Below, one piece after another: positions 34,857 through 46,722 of a stretch of 64,000 nt of DNA. The stretch's first letter is position 1; the number at the start of each line of letters is the position of its first letter. The position numbers and the translations under genes are program-made. This DNA is from Ailanthus altissimus (lineage: Eukaryota > Streptophyta > Magnoliopsida > Sapindales > Simaroubaceae): the NCBI GenBank assembly GCA_946807835.1, contig OX327699.1, forward strand, positions 2,535,001 to 2,599,000. Direction: 5' to 3'. Under the pieces are notes generated by a model. It ran no database searches, had not been told where the DNA came from, and saw nothing but the letters and a program-made list of their open reading frames with translations.

Positions 34857-36147
34857 TGCGATTTCTAGCTAAACGAAGTGAATGTTATCGTAAAAAAATA
34901 ATATACGATGATTACAATATCATTTTCACGAGAAATTATTGTTATTGTATATGATAAATAATAAAATTGTGTCTCGTTACTTTTATTCAGATGAAAAAAA
35001 TTAAAAGATAGTAATCTAAACTAAATAACAGATGAAAAAGAATAAAGATAACAAGATAGAAGCACTAATAATAGATAAAACCTAGGATTACAACTATTTC
35101 TCGATATGAATTATTAGCTAAATTCTTAATATTATCACAAGCCTCTGTCGATGATCGAGTGACTATATATTAACCTAACAATTACTTATATGTCTATGGT
35201 AATCAGATAATAATAATATTCATTAAGAATTGATCTCTTACTACCATATATGTCATATAGGTATATGTCTATCCTACATGAAACTCATAGATGTTACCTT
35301 ATGATCATATCAAATTATTCAAGGCCAATACCTAAATGTTTTTGTCAAGTTCATTAGGGTTCCCATAATAATTTAATTAGTAATCAAGTAATTAGAAAGC
35401 AAAGCATAAAATAATTGAACATTTCTGCTATTGGGTTAAAACAAATTAATAAATAAACTTGAATTTAATTATATATTGAGTTCACAGTTGTGACCATAGA
35501 TATAAAACTTAACTCATAATGAAATAAAGAATTTTAAAACATAATTTGATAGATATAACAAAGAAGAATGAAAGATATAAGTAAGAGAAAAAAAAACACA
35601 TAGCAATGTCTTGATTCAGCCTCTTTAATTCGATTTTAAATCTCTTCTTCAATCTTCAAATTTAGATTTAAACTCTCTAAAATTATTGTTGTCTATGTTT
35701 TTTGCTTCAAATTTGTTTTATGTATAGTTTTGGTGCTGTAAATTATGGCAAATTCGTGTCCAAGGGGAAATAAGTGTCTTTTTAGTCATACTGGCATTGT
35801 AACACTAGAACTTTTAGTTGCAATGCTGAGACCTAGGAAGTTATTCTTTTGATATACTGTTTACCCATCGCAATGCTCAAGGTTTTGACTTGAGCATCAT
35901 GATGCTGGCACTGTAGCAAAGTGTTGCAACAAAATCATTATTCATTGTTACTGTAATGATTTACTCTAGCAATTTATTATAGCAATTTTAAAATTTTTGT
36001 CTTATTTTTATTAGATTTTCATTCCTATTTACTCCATTATCTTTAAACCTATAAAATAACAATAAAACACATAAAAAAGCTAACTAATCTTAATTTAAAC
36101 GAATAAATATTAATTTTAAAATATAAAAATATTAGACATAGAGTAAC
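34857..36147 (-). mobile_element. Gypsy-type solo LTR, minus orientation
   Basis: It starts TGCGATTTC and ends CTCTATCATCA on the plus strand. Its reverse complement resembles the LTR at about 58290-59488, for example the CACAAGCCTCTGTCGATG block, and in layout the gag-only family. The target duplication is not clear (TAAAG left, TATGA right). Tat RNase H reading resumes just to the right. Confidence 0.6.
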
Positions 36148-36149
36148 CT

Positions 36150-36353
36150 CTATCATCATATGAGATAAGTAAGTTTCAAAATATTTATAATCCTCTCCCT
36201 TTCATCAAGGTACAAGTCATCATCAACTTCGTAGTTGATTCACCATTAATCACGAGGGATGGGAAGATGCAAATGATTGAGATGGTGAGTCTACTCAACA
36301 GCAAAACATAATTCCCTAGATTATGCATTTAGATGAAGCTTTAAGTGCTCAGG
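36150..36353 (+). pseudogene. End of Tat RNase H and start of second RNase H
   Basis: The frame EISKFQNIYNPLPFIK followed by VQVIINFVVD (36155-36235) matches the connector before the archaeal-type RNase H in Tat elements. The segment DEALSAQ (36330-36352) runs directly into the CACTA insertion. Confidence 0.7.
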
Positions 36354-37980
36354 CACTACTACTAAAATGGCCTTCACTAATAACCTACTATTGACACTTT
36401 TAAAAATAGAATTAGTAAAGGTAAAAATATATTGATTTAACAATGTTGTGTCAGACTCACTAACACTTTATGCAAGTGCCAGTGATACCATAAATCCAAA
36501 ACAAAGTAATTTTTGTTAGAAAAAATTATTTAATAAATTTAAATTTAAAAATAATTCAACTTTTCCTCTAAATAACATTATTTTTTTGGGTGTAATTTAA
36601 AAATTATAATTATTTTCTAAAAAAAACTAATAAAACAATGTCGTTTTAGGGGGAATAAATTAAAAACTATGCCCCCACAAAAAAAAAATGCTTTTATTTT
36701 GATGTTTAAAAAATGTCCCTAAAAATGTTGTTATTTTTTGGGCCAAAAAAATGTTTTCTAGAAAAACAAAATTAATAAAACCCACCTAAAATGATAATGT
36801 TTTTTATTTTCATTTATTTAGCAACCACCAGGTGTAAGATTTTAATAATTTGTTGACATCACTTGTGTTTTATCTTGACCTATTGAGGAATAAACTTTTG
36901 AAGATTTAGAGGACATTATAATCAAATAATTTTTACTTACTATTATTTTGGGTTATGTGTTTACAATTTATTTTAAATTTAATATAACTTGTTATTAATT
37001 TCATTGAGAAGGGCCAAAATTTATCTAACACATAAAGCATCTAAGAGGTTAATCTTCAATGGATCCACTAAAGATAAATGTAAATCTTTCCTACAATCAT
37101 ACTTTTTGTTGTTAATACTTATTTTTAAAATTCAAGATTAACTTGTGATTTATATTCAAATACAATGTGTTTTGAAATAAAGTTTACAATTAAATGCTTT
37201 ACAGTGCCCTTTGTAACCTGGCTCAATTGAGTACGAAAATATGTTTTACGTTTTTTTTATATCATAAAGTTTTAAAGATGAGTAAATTATTCAACCTTTT
37301 AATTTACTATTATATATTTCTTTTGATAGAGATAAACATGGAAGATTATTTTTCTAAATTGCTACAAAGTCACGTGTCGGTGGAATTCTCCCTAATCTTT
37401 TGTTGGAGTGTTGGTTAGTACAATTCTTCTTTGGTGGAAATATGTTTAATCTTCAAATGTTGGAATGTTTTTGACAATTTACCTTTCTATGTCATTTAGA
37501 TGTAGTTATAGAACTATTGTAATTTTTTAGATTTAGTATGAGATGTTTTATATTGTTATGAAACAATTTTTGATGCTTTAACAGATTGTAGTTTTATAAG
37601 GCTTTATGATATTTTGACTATTATGCTTGTTGAATGTAGTTTTATGATATTTCAAATTTTGATATTTATTCCAATGTGATATTTTGACAATTGTGATATG
37701 TATGAATTTGTAGCTTATAAATAATTTAAAATTTAGATCTAATAATTTAAGTTTCAAATCACTAAAAAAAAAATTTAATTAAATCAAAATTGACATTATT
37801 TAATACAAATTCTTGCACTATAGTATTAGTAAACCTCTGATACCATGGTACCAACGAATTGTTAATACTTATTATAGTGTCACTAAATTTCTCGAGCAAC
37901 ACTGACAAAATAAAACATTGTCAATGAAGCTATTCACTGACACTAAATTAGTATCACTAAAGGCTATTTTTGTAGTAACA
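36354..37980. mobile_element. Non-autonomous CACTA-like transposon
   Basis: 1627 bp. The left end is CACTACTACTAAAATGGCC. The right end, reverse-complemented, is TGTTACTACAAAAATAGCC. The 3-bp target duplication AGG stands at 36351-36353 and 37981-37983. Inside the ends, CACTAA/TTAGTG words repeat as subterminal motifs. There is no transposase frame; the short frame at 37194-37418 is not similar to anything I know. Taking the element plus one AGG out joins the second RNase H frame of the Tat element exactly. Confidence 0.8.
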
Positions 37981-37983
37981 AGG

Positions 37984-38330
37984 GTAATGGTGCAAGCATT
38001 ATTTTAATGAGTCCAGAAGGTGTGAAGGTGAGCTACATTCTAATTTTTGGCTTTAAAGTGTCAAACAATAAAACACAAAGTTAATGATCGTGGGGATGAA
38101 AATGGCTAAGGACTTAAATCAAAGCAATTGGTAGTCAAGAGCGATTCTCAACTGGTGGTCGGTCAAATCAATAATGAATTCTAGGCTAAGGAGGAATACA
38201 TGCAAGCCTACTTGAAAATGATTAGAGAGCTTATCAACATTTCTCAATAAGTTAGAATTAAACAAATACCCAAAGAGGACAATTACAGAGTTGACTTATT
38301 AGCCAAACTGGCTTTCACTTGTATTAAAAG
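37984..38330 (+). pseudogene. Tat second (archaeal-type) RNase H remnant
   Basis: Immediately after the CACTA element the frame reads GNGASIILMSPEGVKV, then ILIFGFKVSNNK, the typical start of the additional RNase H of Tat elements. IKQIPREDNYRVDLLAKLAF near 38260-38320 matches its end. Stops occur between. Confidence 0.8.
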
Positions 38331-38559
38331 ACACCTAAAATAATGCTAGTGGAGGTTATACTATTGTTTAACATTCACACTGTTAAGTCTATAAAGGTCA
38401 GAACCACTAAAAATTATCCCTACTGGATATATTTGATTGTTTAATATCTGAGACGTAGGACTACCTTTGAGGATAAATCTCTTGCTATAAAGCTCAAGTA
38501 CAATGCTACAGACTAATTACTTATTGAAGAAGTGATTTACAAGATAAGAGTGTCGCTTA

Positions 38560-39670
38560 CCTTACCGAAGGTGTTTACAACATGAGAAAGGAAATTATGT
38601 ACTTACAAAAATGCATGAAGGGATGTGTGGCAACCATTGAGAAGATTAAGCTTTAGCTTACAAAGTGTTGAGGTAGTGCTACTTTTAGCTTAACATGAAG
38701 TAAGATGCCAAGACTTTGGTAAATAATTATAGCAAGTGCAAAAAGTTTGTGAACATACCAAGATAACTATCTGAAAAACTTGTAGTACCAACTCTTTTAT
38801 AGCCCTTTGTGATCTAGAGAGTAGATACCATTGGTTTGATGCTATTTGGAATAGGCAAAGCTAAGTACACCATTGTAGTTGTGGACTACACAACCAAATG
38901 GGTGAAAGTTGAGCCCTTGACATCCACCATTGATATGAAGGCATACAATTTTAGTTGGCGAGCCATAATTTGTCATTTTGGTTTGCCTCATGCCATAGTC
39001 ATCAATAATGACACTTAGTTTAGTAATGAAAAATTCAAGTAGTTTTGTATAAACTTGAAGATAACTAATATATTTGCTTCACCAACTTACCCTCAGTCTA
39101 ATAGGCAAGTTGAAGCCATTATCAAGATTATTAAGAGCATCTTGAAGAAGAATTTTGAAAACAAAAATAGAGCCTGGTTAGATAAGTTATTGAGAGTACT
39201 ATAGTCCTACAGAACCACTCCTAGCACCACTACTGAAGAAAACCCATTGCCATGTTCTTTGAATTTGAGGCAATCATATCAGTTGGGTAGGAGTGCCTAA
39301 CTTCAGGACAACACACTTTGATAAGTTAGAGAAAACAAGTCTAGTTGCAATCAATGTAGACTTTATAGGGGAGATATAGAGCTCAACAACCATTAAGGTA
39401 GCTGGTTATCAATAGCAAGTTGGCAAGTTGTATGATTAAAAAGTTAAACCAAGACAATTTAAAGAAGGAGACTTAGTTTTGAGCAAGGTGAACTTGAACA
39501 TAAAAAATCTTGTAGATGGAGTTCTTAACCCTGAGCAGGAAGGACCTTACCATATGGACAAAGTGATTAAGTCAGGTACGTATAAGCTAACTTACTTAGA
39601 TGGTAGGTGGGTAAAATATCCATAGATGTTGCTTAGCTTCACAAGTATTACCAGTAAGAGATACTTATTT
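38560..39670 (+). pseudogene. Tat integrase remnant
   Basis: The longest open piece is 38836-39018 (YTIVVVDYTTKWVKVEPL, then FGLPHAIVINNDT). FASPTYPQSNRQVEAIIK and SILKKNFENKNRAWLDKLL follow, as in the integrase core. The second catalytic Asp (expected as D-N-G) is Asn at 39004-39006, and a stop follows at 39016-39018. A C-terminal chromatin-side region (about 39440-39640) is recognisable by KPRQFKEGDLVL-like text. It is not functional. Confidence 0.82.
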
Positions 39671-40847
39671 TAGTCTAAGTTTAGCTCTATTTAATTTTCT
39701 TATAAATTACATTTTTTATAATTATTTTAGAGGGCTTGTAAAGCTTTTGAAAAGTTTAACTATTTATTTAAATTCCCAAAAGTCTATATAAATAAAGTGG
39801 GAAACCTTGATGTTCTTGTCTTAGCATATAGATGAATATTAGAGTTGTATAGTTATATTTATGATATTCATCACCTAAAATGAAGGCTATGTTCTTCACA
39901 ACCTCTTGTTTTTTTTTATTACTTTGTTTTAATGTATCTCATTTATTTTTATTATTTATATTTCTCATTGTGTTGATGCAAATATTGAAGATTTAAATCT
40001 TAATTAAGGAACAATTAGTGGTTGCTCAGTACATGACATGTTATCTCCTTAAGCTCCCTATGTAAATAGGTTGAGATTGATAACCAAGGACTGGGCTAAT
40101 GTGGAAGGTTATAAAAAGTCCTTACTCAAAAGTATATGGATGAAGAGTAAAATATCTCAAGTGGAAAAGAGATGCTGATAATTTATAGTCTGAGATAGAG
40201 GATAATAGGCCTTAAGAATACTGAAGGGTATGTCAACTCCCAAATATATGAAACATTTAGAACCTCATTTATTGCCATGAATCTATCTTGTGCTCTTCTT
40301 CTAATAACCTTTTATATGGAAAAAAAAAATCATGGATGGCCTTTAATTTGCATTTACAAAAAGTTCTATGAGAATGCCAAAATTGATTAAGTATAGTTGT
40401 GAACATTTTTGTTTAAACTTATTATGTGTGATAGTGAACTCGCTAAACTTAAGCCATGGGAGGTGAATGTCTGGGGGTGCCAAGGAATTGATCTCTAATG
40501 TGCTCTAATGGAATCAAAACAAGTTTTATATCTATCTCAAAATTTGTTTAAGGTCAATTAGTACTTAACATTATATTTATTAAAACCTTGACAACGAAGC
40601 TACACAATTTAGCTTAACTACAATGTGAAAGACAATTAACTTGTTAGCATGGAATTGCCATAAAATTTTTTCATTAACCACATGTTATATGAACCAAATA
40701 GTATATTGAGCTAGAAATTATTGTTCCATTAATCCTTTTTATTTTGAAAAATAAAACTATACATGGCCTATTAAGTGGCCAAAACTACAAGAGCATTACA
40801 ACTAACCAATAAAATTTAAATACCACTTACCACCCTTAAACCTTACT
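39671..40847 (+). other. Tat 3' region, non-coding
   Basis: Between the integrase end and the Tekay-like LTR. No domain is recognised on either strand. Confidence 0.5.
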
Positions 40848-43137
40848 TAACAGAACCCGCCCCAAGACCCTCTCTGTAGGTCTCAGCAGCCCTGCCGAGC
40901 ACCTCGACTAAAATTTCTCAGCATTTAACTGAGTAAGTTGAGAATTTTCACGAGGTGAACCCCTTTCTAGTTCTTACTATTACTGAGAAAATCTTGTAAT
41001 ATACATGAAAACGACATCTTAATTTTTAAAAGAAAAACAGGCAGAGTTTCCCCTATTTTTCAAAAAATTCATATAAAACCTGCAAAGAAATTTCACTTCT
41101 ATTTCAAACACTTCTCAATAATACCAATTCAGACCTCCGATCCTTTTCAAACCAAATCCAACACAACTCAATAGTTTTATTTAAATCACAAAATGAACAT
41201 ACTCATAAAAAGTAAAACAATCATTACAATATCGTAATCTCTTCTTATTGGTTCAAAACATATATACAAATATACATGCCTACAATTACTATGCAGAAAG
41301 CAAAGTGTGCTATTTAGCACATTTACATATACAAAAATAATCTTCAGATTTGGCCCACTACTCAACAATAGGAGAATCAACAGCTTGCGTACCGAGACCT
41401 GCACCTAGAAAGGGGGTTTAAAAAATATAAAATATAAAACGAGTGAGCTAAAGGAGCTCAGTGGGTGTAATTAAGATTTCAAATAAAATAACATTATGCA
41501 TAGATAGTAAATTTTAAGTACATGCATAAATCATGCTTCTAAAACTGATGTAAAGCTATAAAACGGTTTCTAACATCATATGCTGATGAAATCTTGTCGA
41601 GTGAGTTTTATCTACATCTTTGGAAAACAATATCAAATCTATATAATACAATAACTGCCATGTGCATATAAATGCATAAAATGCTATCGGTAGATCACAA
41701 AGTAGTAAAGTTCTCACTCGGTCATTTTCTTTCTAAACTGTACCAATGGTAACCCTAAAGCTCTATACTCACACAGCGATTCAACTAGAACCGCACACGT
41801 GAGTAGGTCACGGGGCACCTCAACTAGCAGCATCCACAGTGACATCTCAAGACATCTCACTGGCTATGCAGTGGAATCCTACATCGCATACATATAGCGA
41901 GACAATACCCCGTACACATAGAGTGACTCATATGACTTGACATCCCAACTTCCCAAAGTTAGTGACACATCCCCCATAACCTACCCATGTGTACGGGATA
42001 TACCGACCGGGTCTAATACAAGCACTACCACTATAATCTGAGGGTACCAATGGTCTTTAAAATGGATGCCGAAAATTTAAAACTGTTTCTTAAACTGAAC
42101 ATGTAAAAACATATCTATGGATATATATCAAGATCATAAATCATGTTTATGCATTAAAAGCTCATAAAATATACATTTTCACTATGCAAAAACATAATAA
42201 CCGAAAGATAAAAGAATTGACAGATTTTCACTCAACCGCTCCGCACTCAATTTTGCTCCGGATTTCTGCTTCCGTTATCGCTCTCGGTTTTCTTCACCTA
42301 CGCGCCATAAATGACATTTAGAACTAATTCAAACACTAGAATCTCATTTAACTACTAAATGCCTTAATCAGCATACAAAGCTCGGATGGATACTACTTTT
42401 CGATTTTCATTTATGGAGCCATTCAATCTTATCTAATTCAACATCTGATGCAAAAAACAATTTCTTAACACCTTATAACTTTGGTTGGACATAATTCCCC
42501 ATTACCTTTCCAAAATAGACAATTATGTCCCATTTTCTTCTTTTTTGATTTTTCTATGAACCATATACATTCAATTTACATAAGACACCATTTATATATC
42601 ACAATTCAATCAAAACACAACTCAATCCCTAACTTCCTTAAAGTGGCAGAATTTCACCCTAGGTTCCAACACATTTCTTTCCTCTATTTCTTGTTCCAAT
42701 TACATCAAAAGCAAGCCAATTTTATTCTAATGCCCTAATTACAACCAATTGAAGTCTCTACATTCAAATCACCCAAAACCCTAATTCTTACCTTGCCAAA
42801 TTCTTCAATTTGATGACTCTTTCAAGTTCCACACTAGAATTCAACTCAATCTAAATCAAGAATACACACAAGAACATCAATTAAAGTAATCTTGAAAGTT
42901 TGCTTATCAATCTCATAAAACAATGCTTTTCTTACCTCTTTTTCTTGAATTTTCACTAATATAGGCTTCAATTGAGCTTAAAAATTGGTATGTAACCTTA
43001 ATTTATCTAGATTAAGCATGAAAAATTATGAAAGAAAAACTAAAATTTCACTGTAGCAGCCCCTTCAACACTTGCACGAATTTTGCTCTCTTTTACTCTA
43101 AATGTTTGCTTTTGATCACTCTTGAAAAATCTACACA

Positions 43138-43180
<43 letters not shown>

Positions 43181-43653
43181 CTTCCTCAATTGACCAATTT
43201 ACCCCTTAACTTACTCTAAATTTTTAAATTGCCATTGGTTGGAAACTAAGTATGTAAGTGGTTCCTTTGTAACTATCTAGTTAGAATAGTCCAAGGAACT
43301 AACTAGAATTCCCAACTTGGCAATCCATGAGATTGTTTCTAATTGGTCAATTCTCTAATATATGGATTGTATTTCTCAACAGAGGCTTGTTCCATACATA
43401 ACCCTTAAATGAAAATTCATGTAGTAAATTAGAATTTCTTTTTCCAAGCCAATAGAGAAAATTTTCAAAAATATTCTAGGGTCGTCCGACGCTCCGACCG
43501 CATATGAAATTACCAAATTACGTCTAGTATCTCTCACGTGCACTATAAAAAAAATATTTCTAATAGGGTTAAAATCGAGTAACCCTACGGTATCTTTATT
43601 GCTTTATACCAAAATCGAGGCGTCAATACTACTAATATGAATTGCATATTACA
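40848..43653 (-). mobile_element. Tekay/Del-like solo LTR, copy A
   Basis: 2806 bp. It ends ATATTACA on the plus strand (LTR start TGTAATAT on its own strand) and begins TAACAGAACC. It matches copies B (56700-61401) and C (61969 to window end) over its whole length. Flanks TTACT (40843-40847) and TTTCT (43654-43658) agree at four of five positions. The long LTR, its TGTAAT start and the GGGGC-rich end resemble Tekay/Del chromovirus LTRs; that lineage assignment is inference. A (TA)n run at 43139-43178 lies inside. Confidence 0.75.
43139..43178 (+). repeat. TA microsatellite
   Basis: About 20 TA units inside LTR copy A. Copies B and C lack the long run at the equivalent place visible here. 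Confidence 0.9.
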
Positions 43654-43799
43654 TTTCTAGTTATGCCTTACAACTAGTTCAAAAAAGCCTCTCATGGTCT
43701 AAGTACAAGAAACAATTCCTACCTAATAAGTGGTTTATATAGTCATCAAATAATGTTCAAATTAAACCTATAACTATTATAACTCATTAGATCATGGAA

Positions 43800-45188
43800 A
43801 TCAGATTAGTTAACAGATAGCATGAGAGAGCTTAAGGCTCAATACACAACAACCAAAAGAGTCATGAAGATGGGTTACTCTTTACCTATGTCATCATTGT
43901 CATCCAGCATAATCCATGGATTCCTACGTATCAGGCTCCATATGAATATCTTTCTCAAATAGATCATTTCTTAATCCCTCATTAGTAACCTAAGCATCAC
44001 TATAAGTAACCTGACTTATAGAGGCTTTAGCGGCAGTATCTTCTTTCCCAATAATAGTAGAAGGCATATAAGCTCCACTCAATTCTAGAAAGTATCCAAG
44101 TCAGGGTAGAACTCAAAGTCTTTTTACAAGCATAATTTAGAGCTTTGTGAACTAACTCATATAGCCTATTCTCTAAAATATCCATTAAACCATTTAGTTA
44201 GGCAAAAATCTTGTACAACTTTCATTCTTCTAGAGGAGAGTTTTTTATCCTCCACCTCCCAAGACAAACTCTCTTGTATGATGATTAACTCATTTGTTAA
44301 GTATGCACACCTTTGCTTGTATTTGTTCCCTCTCTCTTTCAAGGCATTCTCACTCTATTGTGAAGTAATTTTTTAAAGAAAAAAAAAGTGCATAACGTAT
44401 GAATACTTCAAAGATACCTCATGAGCAAAGGCTAATTCCCTAGAGAGAGTACTCTGAGAATATTTTTAGGTGATAAAGTTGTCCAACTTTAAAGTAAGGC
44501 TCTTTTAGGCATGGTACGGGTAATTCACAAATGCCTAGCATCGTCCTTGAATTAAAGTGCATAGTTATCATAGTAGAGGGAAGCAGCGATGGACTAACTA
44601 GCTTCATAAACTTTCTTCTTTTTGGACACTGAAAGAGAGGCATCTTTTCCTTTAGAAACAATGGTAGTAAAAGAGCTCTCTCATGATGTGGTCCTAACAT
44701 CATGGCCTCAAAAGAGGCTGGGGAAGTCTTTCATGTAATCTTGCATAAAGGAACAATAGCAGTAAAAGAGTTCCCTCGTGCTGTGGTCCTAACATTAAGG
44801 CCCCGAAAGAGACTGGGGAGGTCTTTCATGTAATCTTGCATCCAATTGTCACTATCGAACTTCTTGATTAATTCAAAGCAGGTGAAAAAGGGAACAAAAG
44901 GTTCTTTCTTACTACAAGTCAAAGGAACAACAATGTCTAAGCTAAACTTTAAAAGGCCTACTTAGTATAATAAGAGCACTTAGTTAAATAATATAAAAGG
45001 AAGAACAAAATAAGTTACAAATATGTGGGCTTTAAAAGTCAGAAAATTAATGATCTGATCTCTAACAAATAGCGTTCATTCAACATGTTAGAACCATCAT
45101 CATAAACTCAATAGCATAATTGGTGGCGTCATCAACGAGTTCCTACGTGATCTAAACTAACTTAAGGTTTGAGCTACGAATGCATTCA
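43800..45188 (-). pseudogene. 3' half of the Tat antisense ORF
   Basis: On the minus strand, broken frames include a Lys-rich segment (KEKMPLFQCPKRRKF, near 44610-44660) and a coiled-coil-like part. The sequence EFYPDLDTF near 44100 resembles the FPDLDLS end of the 'putative gypsy-type transposon' proteins encoded antisense in Tat elements. Its N-terminal half lies beyond the nested insertion, at 53351-54100. The function of these antisense proteins is unknown. Confidence 0.5.
44658..44850 (-). repeat. 95-bp tandem duplication in the antisense ORF
   Basis: ACAATGGTAGTAAAAGAG at 44658 and ACAATAGCAGTAAAAGAG at 44753 begin two similar units, each ending GGTCTTTCATGTAATCTTGC or close to it. Confidence 0.8.
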
Positions 45189-45290
45189 TGATGAGTGCAT
45201 TTCATATCTATTGTTTTAAACTTCCAAACTTAGTAATTACTCAATTTTAATTGATGATGAATGCATTTTATATCTATTGTTTTAAACTTC

Positions 45291-46704
45291 TGATGCGATA
45301 TTTCTATATCATAAATCAAGTGCAAGTATACACTATCGTATGCAAGTAATAAAGAGACTAAATAAGTCGGATGTCGAACCCACAGGGATAATTTCTTCTT
45401 TTTAACTAATTACTAAAATTATATCTTCCTAATAATTATTCAGAAAAATAAAAATCTAAGACTGAATGTAAGAAATATAAAACAAAAAAACACAATGTAA
45501 AGAAAATTAGGTGATAGTAATGTAGAGAAAACCTAGGATTAATATTATCCCTCAATATGCTTTCTAATGATTAATCCTCTAATATTTAACTTACTTAGTC
45601 TTTATTATTGGTCAAGACGCTAATGTATTCACAAGCCTCTTCCAAGGTCATGCAAGTATACCCTAATTTATCAAATACCTATATTCCTATGGTACTTGTA
45701 ATAAATTAAGATTCATTAAGATTAGGTCTTATTGATCATACATGCCAATTAGGTATATTCCTATCCTAAGTTGAAACTTGCATATGCAACATTGAATGTT
45801 ACTCTACAATCATGCATCAAATTACCTAGGTCTAAATATATTGATTCCTCTTCCGAGTTTATCAAAATATTACCAATTCATTCACCATATATTGGCCAGA
45901 TATATTGAAGCATTAAACACAAGTAATTTAAATAATAAAGGACTAAGTTTATTAAATACTAAAAGATATGGCAATTAAGCACACATATTGAGTTCAAATA
46001 TTAACCCTAGAAAATAAGTTAGCTCATGGCTAAAAGAGAACAGCAATAAAAATAATTATAAATCATGATACAATTATTAGCAAACCGATATAGACGTCGA
46101 ATTGCTCTTAATTGCGCTGCCTAAGAACTCTTGATGCCGAAGAACGTCTTGTATCTCTCTCTAAAGTTGCTTCAATTAAGCTCTTATTGCTCTCCAAGAC
46201 TCGTGTTCTGTATTCTTGGTGCTCTTGGGTCGTCTTGGATTCATTCTTGAAGGTTGGGATCGAGTGGCTTTATATAGGGATTGATATGAGCTTGAAAATC
46301 TTAATTCTCGTCGGATTAGGACTCGTGATACCGCTGGCGCGCTATGCATCTGTCGCTGGGGCGACGCGTGAAAAAGCGATTACCGCTGGAGCGGTGGAAT
46401 CTTGGCGCTGGGGCGCTGCATGAAAACGGCTTCACCGCTGGGGCGGTGACTCTTCGGCGCTGGGGCGCTAGACGCGACTTAAGCAGGTCGTTTTTCTTAT
46501 TTCGATCACTATTTCAGCACTGGGGCGACAATACTTGTGGCGCTGGGGCGATAGACACATACTTTGAAAACTTTGCATTCTTTAAATTTCGTTCAAGTCC
46601 CTATAAATAACAATAATGCACATAAATAGCCATCTATTCTCATAAAACCATAAAATATCAATAATAAAAACATGAGAAAATATATGACAAATTTGCCCTT
46701 ATCA
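45291..46704 (-). repeat. 3' LTR of gag-only element
   Basis: 1414 bp. It has about 110 bp more of the GC-rich TGGGGCG repeat region (46420-46530) than its partner, and lacks a short T-rich piece present in the partner near 52386-52425. Confidence 0.92.
46330..46556 (-). repeat. GC-rich mini-hairpin cluster in LTR
   Basis: About eight units of the form arm-TGGG-arm. Examples are GTCGC-TGGG-GCGAC (46352-46365), ACCGC-TGGA-GCGGT (46382-46395) and TCACCGC-TGGG-GCGGTGA (46432-46449). Arms differ between units but stay complementary. Confidence 0.8.
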
Positions 46705-46722
46705 AATTCCCCCAAACTTAAA
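46705..46722 (-). other. Polypurine tract of gag-only element
   Basis: On the minus strand AAGTTTGGGGGAATT immediately precedes the 3' LTR. Confidence 0.8.

Noticed and set aside
42481..42738. 85-codon frame shared with 63597-63851
   Set aside because: It lies inside Tekay-like LTR copies A and C. The sharing reflects LTR homology; there is no start-to-domain logic and copy B lacks it.
45796..46423. Plus-strand frames of 60 and 103 codons repeated at 51712-52372
   Set aside because: These are the two LTRs of the gag-only element read on the strand opposite to its transcription. They have no protein similarity.
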